From positions 1 to 64,000 of the forward strand of contig NZ_NTFY01000072.1 in assembly GCF_002289565.1 (NCBI RefSeq): a stretch of 64,000 nucleotides of DNA. The letters are read 5' to 3'. Below the pieces are notes generated by a model, which worked only from the letters and a program-made list of their open reading frames with translations, was not told the DNA's origin and searched no databases. This document shows positions 28,023 to 37,536 of this stretch, in pieces. Each line of letters starts with the position of its first letter. The stretch's first letter is position 1. The translations under genes and the position numbers were made by a program. Source of the DNA: Rhodopirellula sp. SM50 (lineage in GTDB: Bacteria; Planctomycetota; Planctomycetia; Pirellulales; Pirellulaceae).

Positions 28023-28697
28023 TCATCCGCGCCGGGGCTGATAAAGGTCCAGATCGGCCCGTCCGCCCAGCGAGGCGTAGACGGCCACGATTTCTTTCAG
28101 CCCGCTCCAAAAGTCGGCTTCGGCATCTCCCGTTTGCTGCCGGCCGACCGCAAACAGGTAATCGGCGGGCAGGGAAAACGAGCGGCTGATTTCCTCGCCA
28201 TCGGCACCGGTTGCCACGATGACGGCTTCGAAGTCAGCCGACGTCCCGTCATCAAAGGTCAACTGAAAATCAGGCGGCACGTCATCATCATCCCCCGTTT
28301 CTTCGGCCGCTTCGTCCTCCGCACCGGAAGCCTCCAACCCCATCGCCGTCACACGGACGGGACAGCGGAGACGACCGCGCAGCAAATCGGTTTCCGTCAA
28401 CGGCAACCAGACCCGGTCGATCCATTCGCCGATTGACAGCGGCAACGGCTGGGGGTCGGCATCACCGGCCTGAGCCTCCAACGCCCCCCTGGCCAACGGT
28501 GAAACACATCGATCGGGCATCATCGGGATCGGCTCGTCGCGTTTTTCTGCGATCGAATGAGCCACCCCCACCGCCTCAAACAGCGTCACGTCATAACCCA
28601 GAAAGCGACCGTACAGCGCCGCTTCAATGCCCAGCGGCCCGGCACCGATCACGGCGATCGATCCAGGCGGTTCCAAGGTCGCGGTCGTTTCAGTCAT
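28023..28697 (-). CDS. NAD(P)/FAD-binding Rossmann protein, short
   Basis: A 224-residue protein. It begins with a clear dinucleotide-binding fold (SIAVIGAGPLGIEAALYGRF, then an acidic residue in VTLFEA) and carries the second FAD-type motif VIVATGADGE near residue 165. It resembles the N-terminal portion of flavin-dependent oxidoreductases but lacks a recognisable catalytic or interface domain. It also has an acidic insert (DEAAEETGDDDD). It may bind a nucleotide without catalysis, or be a clade-specific oxidoreductase. I chose the ATG at 28697 (MTETTATLEPP). Confidence 0.72.
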   Translation of the reverse strand: MTETTATLEPPGSIAVIGAGPLGIEAALYGRFLGYDVTLFEAVGVAHSIAEKRDEPIPMMPDRCVSPLARGALEAQAGDADPQPLPLSIGEWIDRVWLPLTETDLLRGRLRCPVRVTAMGLEASGAEDEAAEETGDDDDVPPDFQLTFDDGTSADFEAVIVATGADGEEISRSFSLPADYLFAVGRQQTGDAEADFWSGLKEIVAVYASLGGRADLDLYQPRRG

Positions 28698-28742
28698 CAC
28701 ATCTCCATAAAAAGGGGCGTACACGAATGGCACGGGCAGAAG

Positions 28743-28960
28743 CGTTGGTGTGCAGGCTTTAGCCCAATACCGCTAAGTTAAGCACGGTTTCCTCAACTCG
28801 GTGCCCGTAGGCTCGCGCCAAACGGCTGATATTCGTTTGACATCAGCCGGTTCGCGCCAGCGTCCGGGCCTCCCCGTCGGGCTTAACTTAGCGGTACTGG
28901 GCTTTAGCCGCCCATTATCGCTGCGTCGCAGCGAAAGGGAATCGCCTACAGGCTAGACAC
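28743..28960. repeat. 218-bp dispersed palindromic element, copy 2
   Basis: Reverse-complement partner of 1150-1367, also exactly 218 bp between matching ends. It keeps the nested arms (TAGCCCAATACCGCTAAG, GGCGCGAACC, GATATTCGTTTGACATC, GCTAAAGCCCAG on its own reverse strand). Compared with copy 1, most differences lie outside the paired arms and in the 20-30 bp next to the outer stems. It fills most of the spacer between the thiO-like gene and the Rossmann protein gene. Confidence 0.75.
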
Positions 28961-29018
28961 CGACGGTGACTGAATCCCGTTTTACGAATGCCCGCCCCAT
29001 TCGGGGCGGACACCCTTT

Positions 29019-30209
29019 TCATTCGGACACCTTGTTCATTTGTTTCCCGACGGAAAACGGTTGCAGGTCGATCGGCGGCTGGTCACCGGCCATCACGTCG
29101 GCCAGGCACGTGGCGGTTCCGGGCGAAAGATGAATGCCGCTGCGGAAATGTCCCGTCGCCACAAAGATCGAATCGCTATCGGGCAATTTGCCACAGATCG
29201 GGAATCCGTCAAACGTCAACGGCCGCAGACCGGACCAGGCAGCCAGCTCTCGTGCTCGTTTCAGCGGCGGACAAACCCGGTGGGCAAATTCGCGAAACTC
29301 CGCAAGCATCGCCGGCGTCGTCCCGCGGTGAAACCCCACCTCTTCTTCGCACGAACCGACCAGCACGGCACCGTCGCGTCGGGGAACAAAATAGCGTTGC
29401 CCCAGATTGATCACACTCGACAGAACCGGCGTCTCGGTCTTCAGCAGCAACACCTGACCGCGGACCGGCACCAAACTGGTCGCCAGCTTCAACCGCTCGG
29501 CCATCAAACCGCTCCACGTGCCGCCACAAACCACCGCCTGCCCGGCGTGCACCTGACGTCGCGGCTGATGCCGACCTTCCACCGAAATCGTTACGTCCGA
29601 CCCGACCTCGCTGAGATCAACCACACTCGACTGATCGAGGAACGTCACCCCCAATCGATCACAGGCGCCGATCAAAGCTTGCAAGAACAGCGGCGGACAA
29701 ATCTGGTATTCATCGGGCACCCACCAGGCCCTGGCATGCGGCGCGCTCTCGGCCCAATTCGCCAGCGCCGGCTCGGCCGAACTCAACTCCCCGGGCGTCC
29801 TCTCCTGGCACTCGATCGACAACTCACGCCAGAACGAAACCATGCCCACCATCGATGCGGTTTCACCGGCCGTGTCCGACAGATACCATCCGCCGCATCG
29901 CGCCAGTTGCGAATCCACACCGGACTCCGCCTTCAACCGTTCCACCAGCTCGGGAAACAGCCGGTGACTGAGTCCACGCAGGCGATCCATCGGATCGGTC
30001 GCACTGTCGAGATTGGCCGGCGGAAGAATGCCCGCTGCCGCCCACGACGTGGCGGATCGAAACGGCGTGCGGATCGAACAGGCATCGGTTTCCACGACGA
30101 CCAATCGGTCCCGATCGATGACCGTCACCGCCCGGCCGCGACGGGCCAATTCATACGCCACTGTCAATCCGATGGCCCCGGCCCCAATCACCACCACGTC
30201 CGTCTTCAT
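29019..30209 (-). CDS. thiO: FAD-dependent glycine/D-amino acid oxidase (ThiO-like)
   Basis: A 396-residue flavoprotein of the DAO family. The N-terminal FAD motif is DVVVIGAGAIGLTVAYELAR. The segment SWAAAGILPP is characteristic of glycine oxidase ThiO. The C-terminal FAD contact is FVATGHFRSGIHLSPGTA. ThiO makes the imine intermediate for the thiazole of thiamine; other DAO oxidases are possible because no thi gene is in the window. The start overlaps the end of the DUF2064 gene as ATGA (30206-30209), so the two are probably translated together. The gene symbol is my best match rather than certain. Confidence 0.83.
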   Translation of the reverse strand: MKTDVVVIGAGAIGLTVAYELARRGRAVTVIDRDRLVVVETDACSIRTPFRSATSWAAAGILPPANLDSATDPMDRLRGLSHRLFPELVERLKAESGVDSQLARCGGWYLSDTAGETASMVGMVSFWRELSIECQERTPGELSSAEPALANWAESAPHARAWWVPDEYQICPPLFLQALIGACDRLGVTFLDQSSVVDLSEVGSDVTISVEGRHQPRRQVHAGQAVVCGGTWSGLMAERLKLATSLVPVRGQVLLLKTETPVLSSVINLGQRYFVPRRDGAVLVGSCEEEVGFHRGTTPAMLAEFREFAHRVCPPLKRARELAAWSGLRPLTFDGFPICGKLPDSDSIFVATGHFRSGIHLSPGTATCLADVMAGDQPPIDLQPFSVGKQMNKVSE

Positions 30210-30919
30210 GCCATCCCCCGCTGCGACACCGCGTGTTCGACGGTCCGAAACAGCGACGGGTAACGCGTCTCACCCGCGCACTGCTTCAATTGGTTCACCA
30301 AGTGCTGCAACTCCTTGATCGTGTCGACATCTTCCATCGGGGGTAACGTTGCCACACGCAAGCCAACCTGCTGGGCGCGGTGACACGTCAGATCGAACAC
30401 CGAATCACTGCTCCAAGGCATCTCGTCCATCAGCCCCTGATACACATCCCGCCACGGGCCTTTCAAACCGATCAAGTAATAACCGCCGTCGATCGCCGGC
30501 CCCAAAACCACGTCGTGCTCCCCGAGCAACTCTCCGGCCCGGTGGACAACCGCAGCGTCCAGCAGGGGACAATCGGCACCGACCAGTACCCGATCGACAT
30601 CCGATTCGGTGGCTTGCATGAACCACGCTTTCATCCGAGCCCCCAGATCACCTTCGGTCTGAAATGTGATCCCCCAGCCTTCGGGCAACAGCGCCGCAAA
30701 ATCTGCCTGCCGCTCGCGGGGCGTGATCACAAACGAACGCTCTTCCGCGACGGCAGCCAGCTGCCTGGCCAGATGCTGACAGAAGGCCCGATGCACGTCG
30801 GCCGCTTGGCGCATCCCGATGGCGGCGCCCAGCCGGGTTTTCACCTGTCCCGACGCCCAGTACTTGGCCATCACGCCGAGAATCAGTTTTCGGCCAGAAC
30901 TTCGATGCATCCAAACCAA
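30206..30919 (-). CDS. DUF2064 / TIGR04282-family glycosyltransferase
   Basis: A 237-residue nucleotidyl/glycosyltransferase-A-fold protein. Recognisable parts are VMAKYWASGQVKTRLG near the N-terminus, the Asp motif VLVGADCPLLD, then LGPAIDGGYYLIGLKG and MPWSSDSVFD. The family is annotated as putative arsenosugar biosynthesis glycosyltransferase, but most members are uncharacterised. The first gene of a two-gene unit with the ThiO-like oxidase. The ATG at 30919 is used; an internal ATG in GVMAKYW is less likely because it would remove the first strand. Confidence 0.87.
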   Translation of the reverse strand: MVWMHRSSGRKLILGVMAKYWASGQVKTRLGAAIGMRQAADVHRAFCQHLARQLAAVAEERSFVITPRERQADFAALLPEGWGITFQTEGDLGARMKAWFMQATESDVDRVLVGADCPLLDAAVVHRAGELLGEHDVVLGPAIDGGYYLIGLKGPWRDVYQGLMDEMPWSSDSVFDLTCHRAQQVGLRVATLPPMEDVDTIKELQHLVNQLKQCAGETRYPSLFRTVEHAVSQRGMA

Positions 30920-31334
30920 CGGATTCGAGAGGGGTGATGAAGGGTCATGCAGACGGAAAGACGACGCGCATTATCCGCCCCAAGGCGTTCTTGAGCACCC
31001 CAGGGAAACGTGACCGGGCGAATTCTCAAGACGACGAGACCTCCGTCCCCGGCCCATCTCAACCGCTAAAACCAAACCTCGCGTGACATTTACCGCGTCG
31101 GATTCCCTCTGTTTGGTGTGATTGTTGCCGTCGATGCGGTTACCATACGAGTTGGGCGTGCCTGGATGTCGCAGCAACTTTATTTGTGAAAATCGTTTTC
31201 CGATTTTCCGCGTTCCTCTCCAATGAGGCCCGCAAGTTGCGTAGACTTCTCGTCTCGCCAAAATTGATACCCTGGAAAATCTGGCCCACTGCACCACGAA
31301 TCCTGGTGTCGCCAGACCACCAACACGGTCACTT
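30920..31334. other. 415-bp divergent promoter spacer
   Basis: This spacer lies between the divergently transcribed DUF2064 gene and the kinase gene, so it should hold promoters for both. No repeat family, RNA gene or clear -10/-35 pair could be assigned by eye. Open frames here lack family features. Confidence 0.45.
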
Positions 31335-32903
31335 ATGTCGGAACCGTCGCCCCAAAAGTTTCTTGAGCTGGTCGAGAAAAGCCGCCTGGTTGACCCAGTC
31401 AAAATGAAGCGGTTGCTGGAGAAGGTTCGCGAACACTACGACGGCGGGCTGCCGGCAGACGCCAAGACGTTGGCCCGACTGTTCGTCAAGAACGGCTTGC
31501 TGACCGAGTGGCACAACGAAAAGTTACTCAACGGAAAATACAAGGGTTTCTTCTTAGGCAAGTACAAACTGCTCGGCCACATCGGCACCGGCGGGATGAG
31601 CAGCGTCTACCTGGCCGAACACACCAAGCTGCATGATCGTCGCGCGATCAAGGTGTTGCCCAAAAAACGCGTCTCGGATTCGTCCTATCTGGCCAGGTTT
31701 CAACTCGAAGCCAAAGCGATCGCATCGCTGAACCATCCGAACATCGTGCTGGCCTACGACATCGACAACGAAGGCGATGTGCACTACATCGTGATGGAAT
31801 ACGTCGACGGCCTGGATTTGCAAGCGCTGGTCAAACGCGACGGCGCCCTGGATCCGTCAACGGCAGCCGAAGTGATCGGGCAAGCCGCCCGCGGCTTGGC
31901 CCACGCCCATTCCAAAGGCGTGATCCATCGCGATGTCAAACCGGCCAACCTGCTGCTCGATTCCTCTCACACCGTTCGCCTGCTCGACATGGGGCTTGCG
32001 CTGATGGGAGCCGAGGAAGACGAATCGCTGACGGTGGCCAACAACGAAAACGTCCTCGGCACCGCGGATTACCTCGCCCCCGAACAAGCCCTCAACAGCC
32101 ATACCGTCGATCATCGTGCGGACATCTATGGACTCGGATGCACGATGTACTTTCTGTTGACCGGTCAACCGCCGTTCAACCAAGGCACGTTGGCCCAGCG
32201 GATCGCGATGCATCAAAAAGAGATGCCCAAACCGATCCGGGAAATCCAGCGAAATGTCCCCGGCGAACTGGAGGGCATTTGCGTGAAGATGATCCAAAAG
32301 GATCCCAAGTATCGCTACCAATCGGCGACCGACGTGGCCGAAGTCCTGGAGCGATTCGTTGCCAAAGTTCCCCGCGGCCAAAAAGTCACCATCGGGCTGG
32401 GCGAATTGCCGGACCTCGACGGAGACGGGTCGTCATCGATCTCGCTGGACGACAACGACGTCCGACCCAACCAGGGCGGCGACACGCTGTCCAACAAGAA
32501 CGACGACACGCTGGCCAGCAGCCGCAGTCGTCTGATCCGCGGCGAAGGATTAAGCGCCAACGACAGCGGAAAAATGGTCAACGTGAAACGCTCCACGATC
32601 GACTTCAATGACAACAGCTTCTTAGACCTGCAAGTCGAATCGGGCTACGGCGGGGCGACCGCTCGGCCGACCCCGGCCGCGAAACCGAAATCGGCGATCG
32701 GCAAACGCCAGCACTACCCCGAACGCAGCGAAGGGCGTTCCAGCGTTCACGTCGGAAGTGAATCCGATGTGCATCGGCCCGATAGCCGAAAGCCGGCCAA
32801 AGAAAAAGGCGTCGATAAAGTGCTGATCGCCGCCCTGCTGGTCGCCTTCTTTATCGTGGCGGTCGGGCTGGGGGTTTTCCTCGGCCGCGTCACGGGACCG
32901 TAA
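31335..32903 (+). CDS. Membrane-anchored Ser/Thr protein kinase
   Basis: A 522-residue Hanks-type kinase. An N-terminal helical segment (about 1-68) is typical of planctomycete kinases. The kinase domain is about 76-345, with GHIGTGGMSSVY, Lys106 in AIKVLPK, Glu125, the catalytic loop HRDVKPANLL (Asp200) and the activation segment ending GTADYLAPEQ. The Mg-binding DFG is DMG (218-220), which keeps the Asp. A Ser/Asp-rich linker and one membrane helix at about 498-516 follow, with only a few residues beyond. No sensor domain is visible outside the membrane. Targets are unknown. Confidence 0.92.
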   Translation: MSEPSPQKFLELVEKSRLVDPVKMKRLLEKVREHYDGGLPADAKTLARLFVKNGLLTEWHNEKLLNGKYKGFFLGKYKLLGHIGTGGMSSVYLAEHTKLHDRRAIKVLPKKRVSDSSYLARFQLEAKAIASLNHPNIVLAYDIDNEGDVHYIVMEYVDGLDLQALVKRDGALDPSTAAEVIGQAARGLAHAHSKGVIHRDVKPANLLLDSSHTVRLLDMGLALMGAEEDESLTVANNENVLGTADYLAPEQALNSHTVDHRADIYGLGCTMYFLLTGQPPFNQGTLAQRIAMHQKEMPKPIREIQRNVPGELEGICVKMIQKDPKYRYQSATDVAEVLERFVAKVPRGQKVTIGLGELPDLDGDGSSSISLDDNDVRPNQGGDTLSNKNDDTLASSRSRLIRGEGLSANDSGKMVNVKRSTIDFNDNSFLDLQVESGYGGATARPTPAAKPKSAIGKRQHYPERSEGRSSVHVGSESDVHRPDSRKPAKEKGVDKVLIAALLVAFFIVAVGLGVFLGRVTGP

Positions 32904-33031
32904 TGGCCAGCGGCGGTTGGGCTCTCTAAACTTTCGATCACAAGCATCGAACCGTTCGCAGCACGCCTCCGCCGACGCTTCGAACCTGCGTCCGCCAAAC
33001 GTCCGCCTCCGCCCCAGATTCCCCAGCGCCG

Positions 33032-34270
33032 ATGACCGTCGTTTTCGAGCGTCCGTATGAATTCGTCCCTCCCTTCCGAGGTACGCTGTGGCCCTGGCTG
33101 ATCCAGCGGCTGCGTTTGTACGATCGCTATTTGAAACGCAAAGAAGGCGTGGTCGATTACGAACTGCGTGGCACCAAGCACCTCAAGCAGTCGCTCGATG
33201 CCGAACACGGCGTGCTGCTGGCGCCGAATCACTGCCGCTACGCCGATCCGCTGGTCATGGGTTGGCCGGCACGACAACTGGGCATCCACGTGCACGCGAT
33301 GGCGTCCTGGCACCTGTTCAACGAAGGCCGTTTCGACCGTTTCGCACTGCGACGCATGGGTGCGTTCAGCATTTTTCGCGAAGGCAACGATCGGCAATCA
33401 CTCGAAACCGCGATCGACATCCTGGTCGAAGGCCGACGGCCGTTGATCATCTTCCCCGAAGGCACCACCAACCGCACCAATGACCAGTTAAAACCGTTGC
33501 TCGACGGCGTCGCCTTCATCGCCCGGACCGCCGCCAAACGCCGGGCCAAGCGTCACGCCGACCCGGCCCAAGCCGCCGCCTCGGGCAGCGGACAAGTCGT
33601 GGTCCATCCGGTCGCCATCAAGTACCTGTGCCTGGAAAAAATCGACCGCTGGGCGACGCAGCAATTGGACCAATTCGAACAGCGTCTCGGTTGGAAACTG
33701 ATGCCCCGCCGCAGCATCCGAGAACGCACCGTTCAACTCGCCGAAGGCCTGTTGGCGCTCAAAGAAGTCCAGTACTTCGGCCATTCCAACGGCGGCGATT
33801 TATCCACACGACGAGACAACTTGATCGAACACGTCCTCTCGTCCACCGAAGACCAGATGAATCTGGATCAACCCTCCAACGACACCCGCGAACGAGTCCG
33901 GCTGATTCGCTCCACCGCGTCCTCGCGTTATTTCGACAACGGTGCCGATCCCTCCACCGCGACCGAATTGAAACGCTGTGTCCTCGCGGCCGATTTTGCC
34001 CAAGACCTCTCGTCCTATCCCGACAGCTACCTGATGCCCGATCAGGTGACCGACACCCGCATCGTCGAAACCATCCAGCGGATGCAAGAAACCGTCAACG
34101 GAAACGCCGACCATTCGATTCCCTTGAAGGCGGTCATCGAATTCGCACCGGCCATCAAAGTCGACACGCGACGGGCCCCCAAAGGCCAGCGTGACCCGCT
34201 GATGCAATCACTCCAAGACGAACTCACCACGCGACTGGCGAAACTCGCCTGCGAAGCACGAAAGCTCTGA
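33032..34270 (+). CDS. PlsC-family glycerolipid acyltransferase
   Basis: A 412-residue protein of the 1-acylglycerol-3-phosphate acyltransferase superfamily. The catalytic H-x4-D motif is NHCRYAD (His67, Asp72). The phosphate-binding FPEGTTNR is at 141-148, and EGNDRQSLETAID lies between them. The roughly 250-residue C-terminal half (VHPVAIKYLCLEKID onward) is hydrophilic and extends well past the usual PlsC length. Most likely it transfers an acyl chain to a phospholipid precursor at the membrane. It stands alone, followed by a convergent membrane protein gene 23 bp away. Confidence 0.87.
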   Translation: MTVVFERPYEFVPPFRGTLWPWLIQRLRLYDRYLKRKEGVVDYELRGTKHLKQSLDAEHGVLLAPNHCRYADPLVMGWPARQLGIHVHAMASWHLFNEGRFDRFALRRMGAFSIFREGNDRQSLETAIDILVEGRRPLIIFPEGTTNRTNDQLKPLLDGVAFIARTAAKRRAKRHADPAQAAASGSGQVVVHPVAIKYLCLEKIDRWATQQLDQFEQRLGWKLMPRRSIRERTVQLAEGLLALKEVQYFGHSNGGDLSTRRDNLIEHVLSSTEDQMNLDQPSNDTRERVRLIRSTASSRYFDNGADPSTATELKRCVLAADFAQDLSSYPDSYLMPDQVTDTRIVETIQRMQETVNGNADHSIPLKAVIEFAPAIKVDTRRAPKGQRDPLMQSLQDELTTRLAKLACEARKL

Positions 34271-34293
34271 TCCGCGCAGGTTGGTGTCCCGGC

Positions 34294-35187
34294 TTAAGAT
34301 TCGCGGCGTACCAATCGCACCGCTTCGCCACGCCACAGAATTTCCAGATCCTGCTTCGCCCAACGCTCGCGTCCGATCGACGGATCACCGACTTCGACCC
34401 CGCCATCCTCGGCCGGCCCGTACAACACGACACTGTGTCGAAATCCTCGCGGCCAACCGTAGTCCTTGATGTAGCGTGATTCGACTTCGGGTGACGCAAC
34501 GGTTCCGAACCGCGGAAACCCGACCAGGATCAAACAGGGAAAAAGGTCGTCGCGGTGTTCACGGCTGAGCAGATCCTCCAGCGTCACGTCCATCACTTCC
34601 GGCTCCAGATCCGTCTTGGCCGTCGCCAGACGTAGCCCGCGCCACAGCCCCAGCGAGGTCGTCCCGAGCGCGTCGGTCAAACACCATTGCACCAACTGGT
34701 GTTCTTCGGCATCGATCCCATTGGCTTTCAACAGCGTTGCCGCCGCCGCAGGGCTGCACGTCACGCTGCCGGATTGTTGACACACATCGTGCCCCAGCCA
34801 AACCGTGTTCATGCTATGCCGCACCGGGCGAATCACCGGCTGGACGATCGGCTGCAACAGCATCGCGGTGGCGAACACGCCCAGCACCAACGACAACCCG
34901 CCGCGCCGCCACAACGGACGATTCGGGATCGCCAGCGCCGCCGCCGACGCCACGCACAAAAAGATCGGCGCAAAATTGGTCCACACGATCGCGGCGGTCA
35001 ACGGAACGAAACGCGCCCACGTCAACATGCCATTGAAAAAGTACACGTAGCCGGCGGCCGACAGCACCGAAACGCACAACACCACGCTGGACAGACGCGA
35101 TTCGCGTTTCATCCGTAACGCAACCGACCATCCGATCACCAGACACAGACAGATCATGACCGAGGTCGCGATGACGAGATCCAGCAT
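34294..35187 (-). CDS. Membrane protein with C39-like cysteine peptidase domain
   Basis: A 297-residue protein. About four membrane segments fill residues 1-120. A papain-like C39 domain follows. Cys144 sits in SGSVTCSPAAAATLLKANG at the start of a helix, His251 in GFRHSVVLYG, and Asp268 in VEVGDPSIG. Together they form a Cys-His-Asp triad in the order seen in C39 peptidases (which usually read DCGPAAL at the cysteine). C39 enzymes cleave leader peptides, usually as part of an ABC exporter. The next gene, divergent, is an ABC exporter without a peptidase domain, which makes cooperation plausible but unproven. ATG at 35187 chosen (MLDLVIAT). Confidence 0.75.
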   Translation of the reverse strand: MLDLVIATSVMICLCLVIGWSVALRMKRESRLSSVVLCVSVLSAAGYVYFFNGMLTWARFVPLTAAIVWTNFAPIFLCVASAAALAIPNRPLWRRGGLSLVLGVFATAMLLQPIVQPVIRPVRHSMNTVWLGHDVCQQSGSVTCSPAAAATLLKANGIDAEEHQLVQWCLTDALGTTSLGLWRGLRLATAKTDLEPEVMDVTLEDLLSREHRDDLFPCLILVGFPRFGTVASPEVESRYIKDYGWPRGFRHSVVLYGPAEDGGVEVGDPSIGRERWAKQDLEILWRGEAVRLVRRES

Positions 35188-35364
35188 GGACACCCTCCGA
35201 TAGAAAAGACATGCGGAGACCAACGAGGAGACGGTCCAGTGTAACATCCCGGGGATCCCCGAGGCCACAAAATTTCACCGCACCGACTCTCCGAGGCTGG
35301 CGGCGTGGATCGCAAAGAAAGACATCACCTTGTCATCGGCCGGCTTCGGCGCTACCAATAGTGC

Positions 35365-37311
35365 ATGCCTACACTGCCTAGCCGCCACCGATTTGACGAC
35401 TATCGCCAGACGGTTCGCCAGCGAAATGCCGAAAAAGTCCGCCCCACAGGCCATCATGGTGCCGCCCGCAGCGCGATCAAATTGGGAACGCGCGAGCGTG
35501 GTTTCTGGGAACTGATCCGCGAATTCTGGAAACTGATCGGGCCGCACCGTCGGCAAATCGTCGTCGCCCTGTTCTTCCTCAGCATCGCGATCGGATTGCG
35601 TCTGGTCCCGCCGGTCGGAACCAAACTGGCGATCGATTGCGTCCTGACCGACCCGCCCAAACCGCTACCGACCTGGCTCGCCGAGTTCGATTGGCCGACC
35701 GACAAGATGCAACGTCTGTTGTGGATCGCCGCCGCCGTGGTCGTGATGACGATTCTGGCGACGATCGTCCATCTGTTCAGCCGTTGGACCGCCACCAAAG
35801 CGGTCAATCAATCGCAGATCACCATCCGTCGCAAAGTCTTCGACCATGCGATCCGGCTGCCCCTGGGACGCGTGTATGACTTGAAATCCGGCGGCGTCGC
35901 CAGCTTGATCCGCGAAGACGCCGGGGGCGTTGCCGATCTGATTTTTTCGATGCTGTACAACCCCTGGCGGGCGATCATCCAGTTCGTCGGCAGCCTGATC
36001 ATCCTGATCTTCGTCGACTGGAAACTGATGGTCGGCGGCTTGCTGTTGCTGCCGATCGTCTGGGTCACGCACCGAACCTGGATCAATCGCATCCGGCCGC
36101 TGTACCGCGACATCCGCAAACAACGGCAAAAGATCGACGCCAATGCGACCGAAACGTTTGGCGGGATCCGTGTCGTGCGGACCTTTTCGCGGTCGCGTCG
36201 CGAATCGGCAAAATTTGTTCGCGAAGGCGGCTTCCTGGTCCGTCAACAACTCTTCACCTGGTGGTGGACCCGAATCATCGAAACGATCTGGGAAGTCATC
36301 ATCCCGCTCGCTTCGACCGGGCTGTTGCTCTATGGCGGCTATCAAATCATCCATGGCGGGCTGACGCTCGGTGACCTGATGATGTTTCTCGTCTACCTGA
36401 CCATGTTGCTTGACCCGCTGGCCACCATCGCCGGCAGCGCCGTCGGGTTTCAAAACAATCTCGCCGGTCTGGATCGCATCTTGGACGTGATGGAAGTCGA
36501 CAGCGAACTGCCGACCAACCCCGACGCCGTGCATGTCAACAAAGCCTCGACCGCCGGCAGCATCACGATCAATGACCTGTCCTTTCGCTATCCCGGCACC
36601 GACACCCACGTGCTGCAAAACATCTCGCTGGAAATCGCAGCCGGCGAAACCGTCGCTCTGGTCGGTCGCAGCGGTGCGGGAAAGACGACGCTGACCAATT
36701 TGATCGCCCGGTTCTACGATCCCAACGAAGGCAGCATCCGACTCGATGGCAGAGACCTACGCGAGATCAACCTGGACTCCTACCGCAGCTTGCTGGGGAT
36801 CGTCGAACAAGAGGTGTTCTTGTTTGACGGGACGATCGCCGACAACATCGCCTATGCCCGACGCGATTGCGCGGACGCCGAAATCATCGCCGCGGCGCAG
36901 GCGGCTGCGGCGCACGAGTTCATCGAAAAACTTCCCAAAGGCTACGACAGCGTGATCGGCGAACGCGGCGTCAAACTCTCCGGCGGACAACGCCAACGCC
37001 TGGCGATCGCCCGCGCCATTCTGGCTGACCCCAAGATCCTGATCCTCGATGAAGCGACCAGCAACCTGGACAGCGAAAGCGAACAAATGATCCAACGTTC
37101 ACTCGAAGAACTGCTCCAAAACCGGACCTCGCTGGTGATCGCCCATCGTTTGAGCACGATCCGCAACGCCGACAAGATCGTCGTCCTGGAAGACGGCCGC
37201 ATCGCGGAAGTCGGTACGCACGAGCAACTCGTCGCCGGTGGAGGTCGCTACCGTGACATGGTGCAACTGCAAACCACCGAACCCGACCGAACACCACACC
37301 GTCCGCTGTAG
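35365..37311 (+). CDS. ABC exporter, fused membrane and ATPase domains (MsbA-like)
   Basis: A 648-residue half-transporter. A long N-terminal extension (about 1-55, basic) precedes six membrane helices (about 60-370). The ATPase domain has Walker A GRSGAGKTT (about 434), the signature LSGGQRQRLAIARAIL, Walker B KILILDEATSN and the switch IAHRLST. The family exports lipids, peptides or drugs as a dimer. It is divergent from the C39-like membrane protein with a 177-bp shared upstream region. Confidence 0.93.
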   Translation: MPTLPSRHRFDDYRQTVRQRNAEKVRPTGHHGAARSAIKLGTRERGFWELIREFWKLIGPHRRQIVVALFFLSIAIGLRLVPPVGTKLAIDCVLTDPPKPLPTWLAEFDWPTDKMQRLLWIAAAVVVMTILATIVHLFSRWTATKAVNQSQITIRRKVFDHAIRLPLGRVYDLKSGGVASLIREDAGGVADLIFSMLYNPWRAIIQFVGSLIILIFVDWKLMVGGLLLLPIVWVTHRTWINRIRPLYRDIRKQRQKIDANATETFGGIRVVRTFSRSRRESAKFVREGGFLVRQQLFTWWWTRIIETIWEVIIPLASTGLLLYGGYQIIHGGLTLGDLMMFLVYLTMLLDPLATIAGSAVGFQNNLAGLDRILDVMEVDSELPTNPDAVHVNKASTAGSITINDLSFRYPGTDTHVLQNISLEIAAGETVALVGRSGAGKTTLTNLIARFYDPNEGSIRLDGRDLREINLDSYRSLLGIVEQEVFLFDGTIADNIAYARRDCADAEIIAAAQAAAAHEFIEKLPKGYDSVIGERGVKLSGGQRQRLAIARAILADPKILILDEATSNLDSESEQMIQRSLEELLQNRTSLVIAHRLSTIRNADKIVVLEDGRIAEVGTHEQLVAGGGRYRDMVQLQTTEPDRTPHRPL

Positions 37312-37536
37312 CAGTGTCCACCGACGATCGGTGTTCAAGACGATCACATCAAAACAATCCGCACAAATTAAACCATCACTTCGACGACACCGCATCGCCC
37401 AGTTTGACAGTGTGAAAAACATTCGGCGTTGAACGTCCAAGTTCGTCTCTACAATCGTGCGACGATCGCCTAGGCTACCGACTTCACCTGGACGCGGGCC
37501 TGTTCCGAATGCTGCGACCAGACCGACCAGCTGGAG

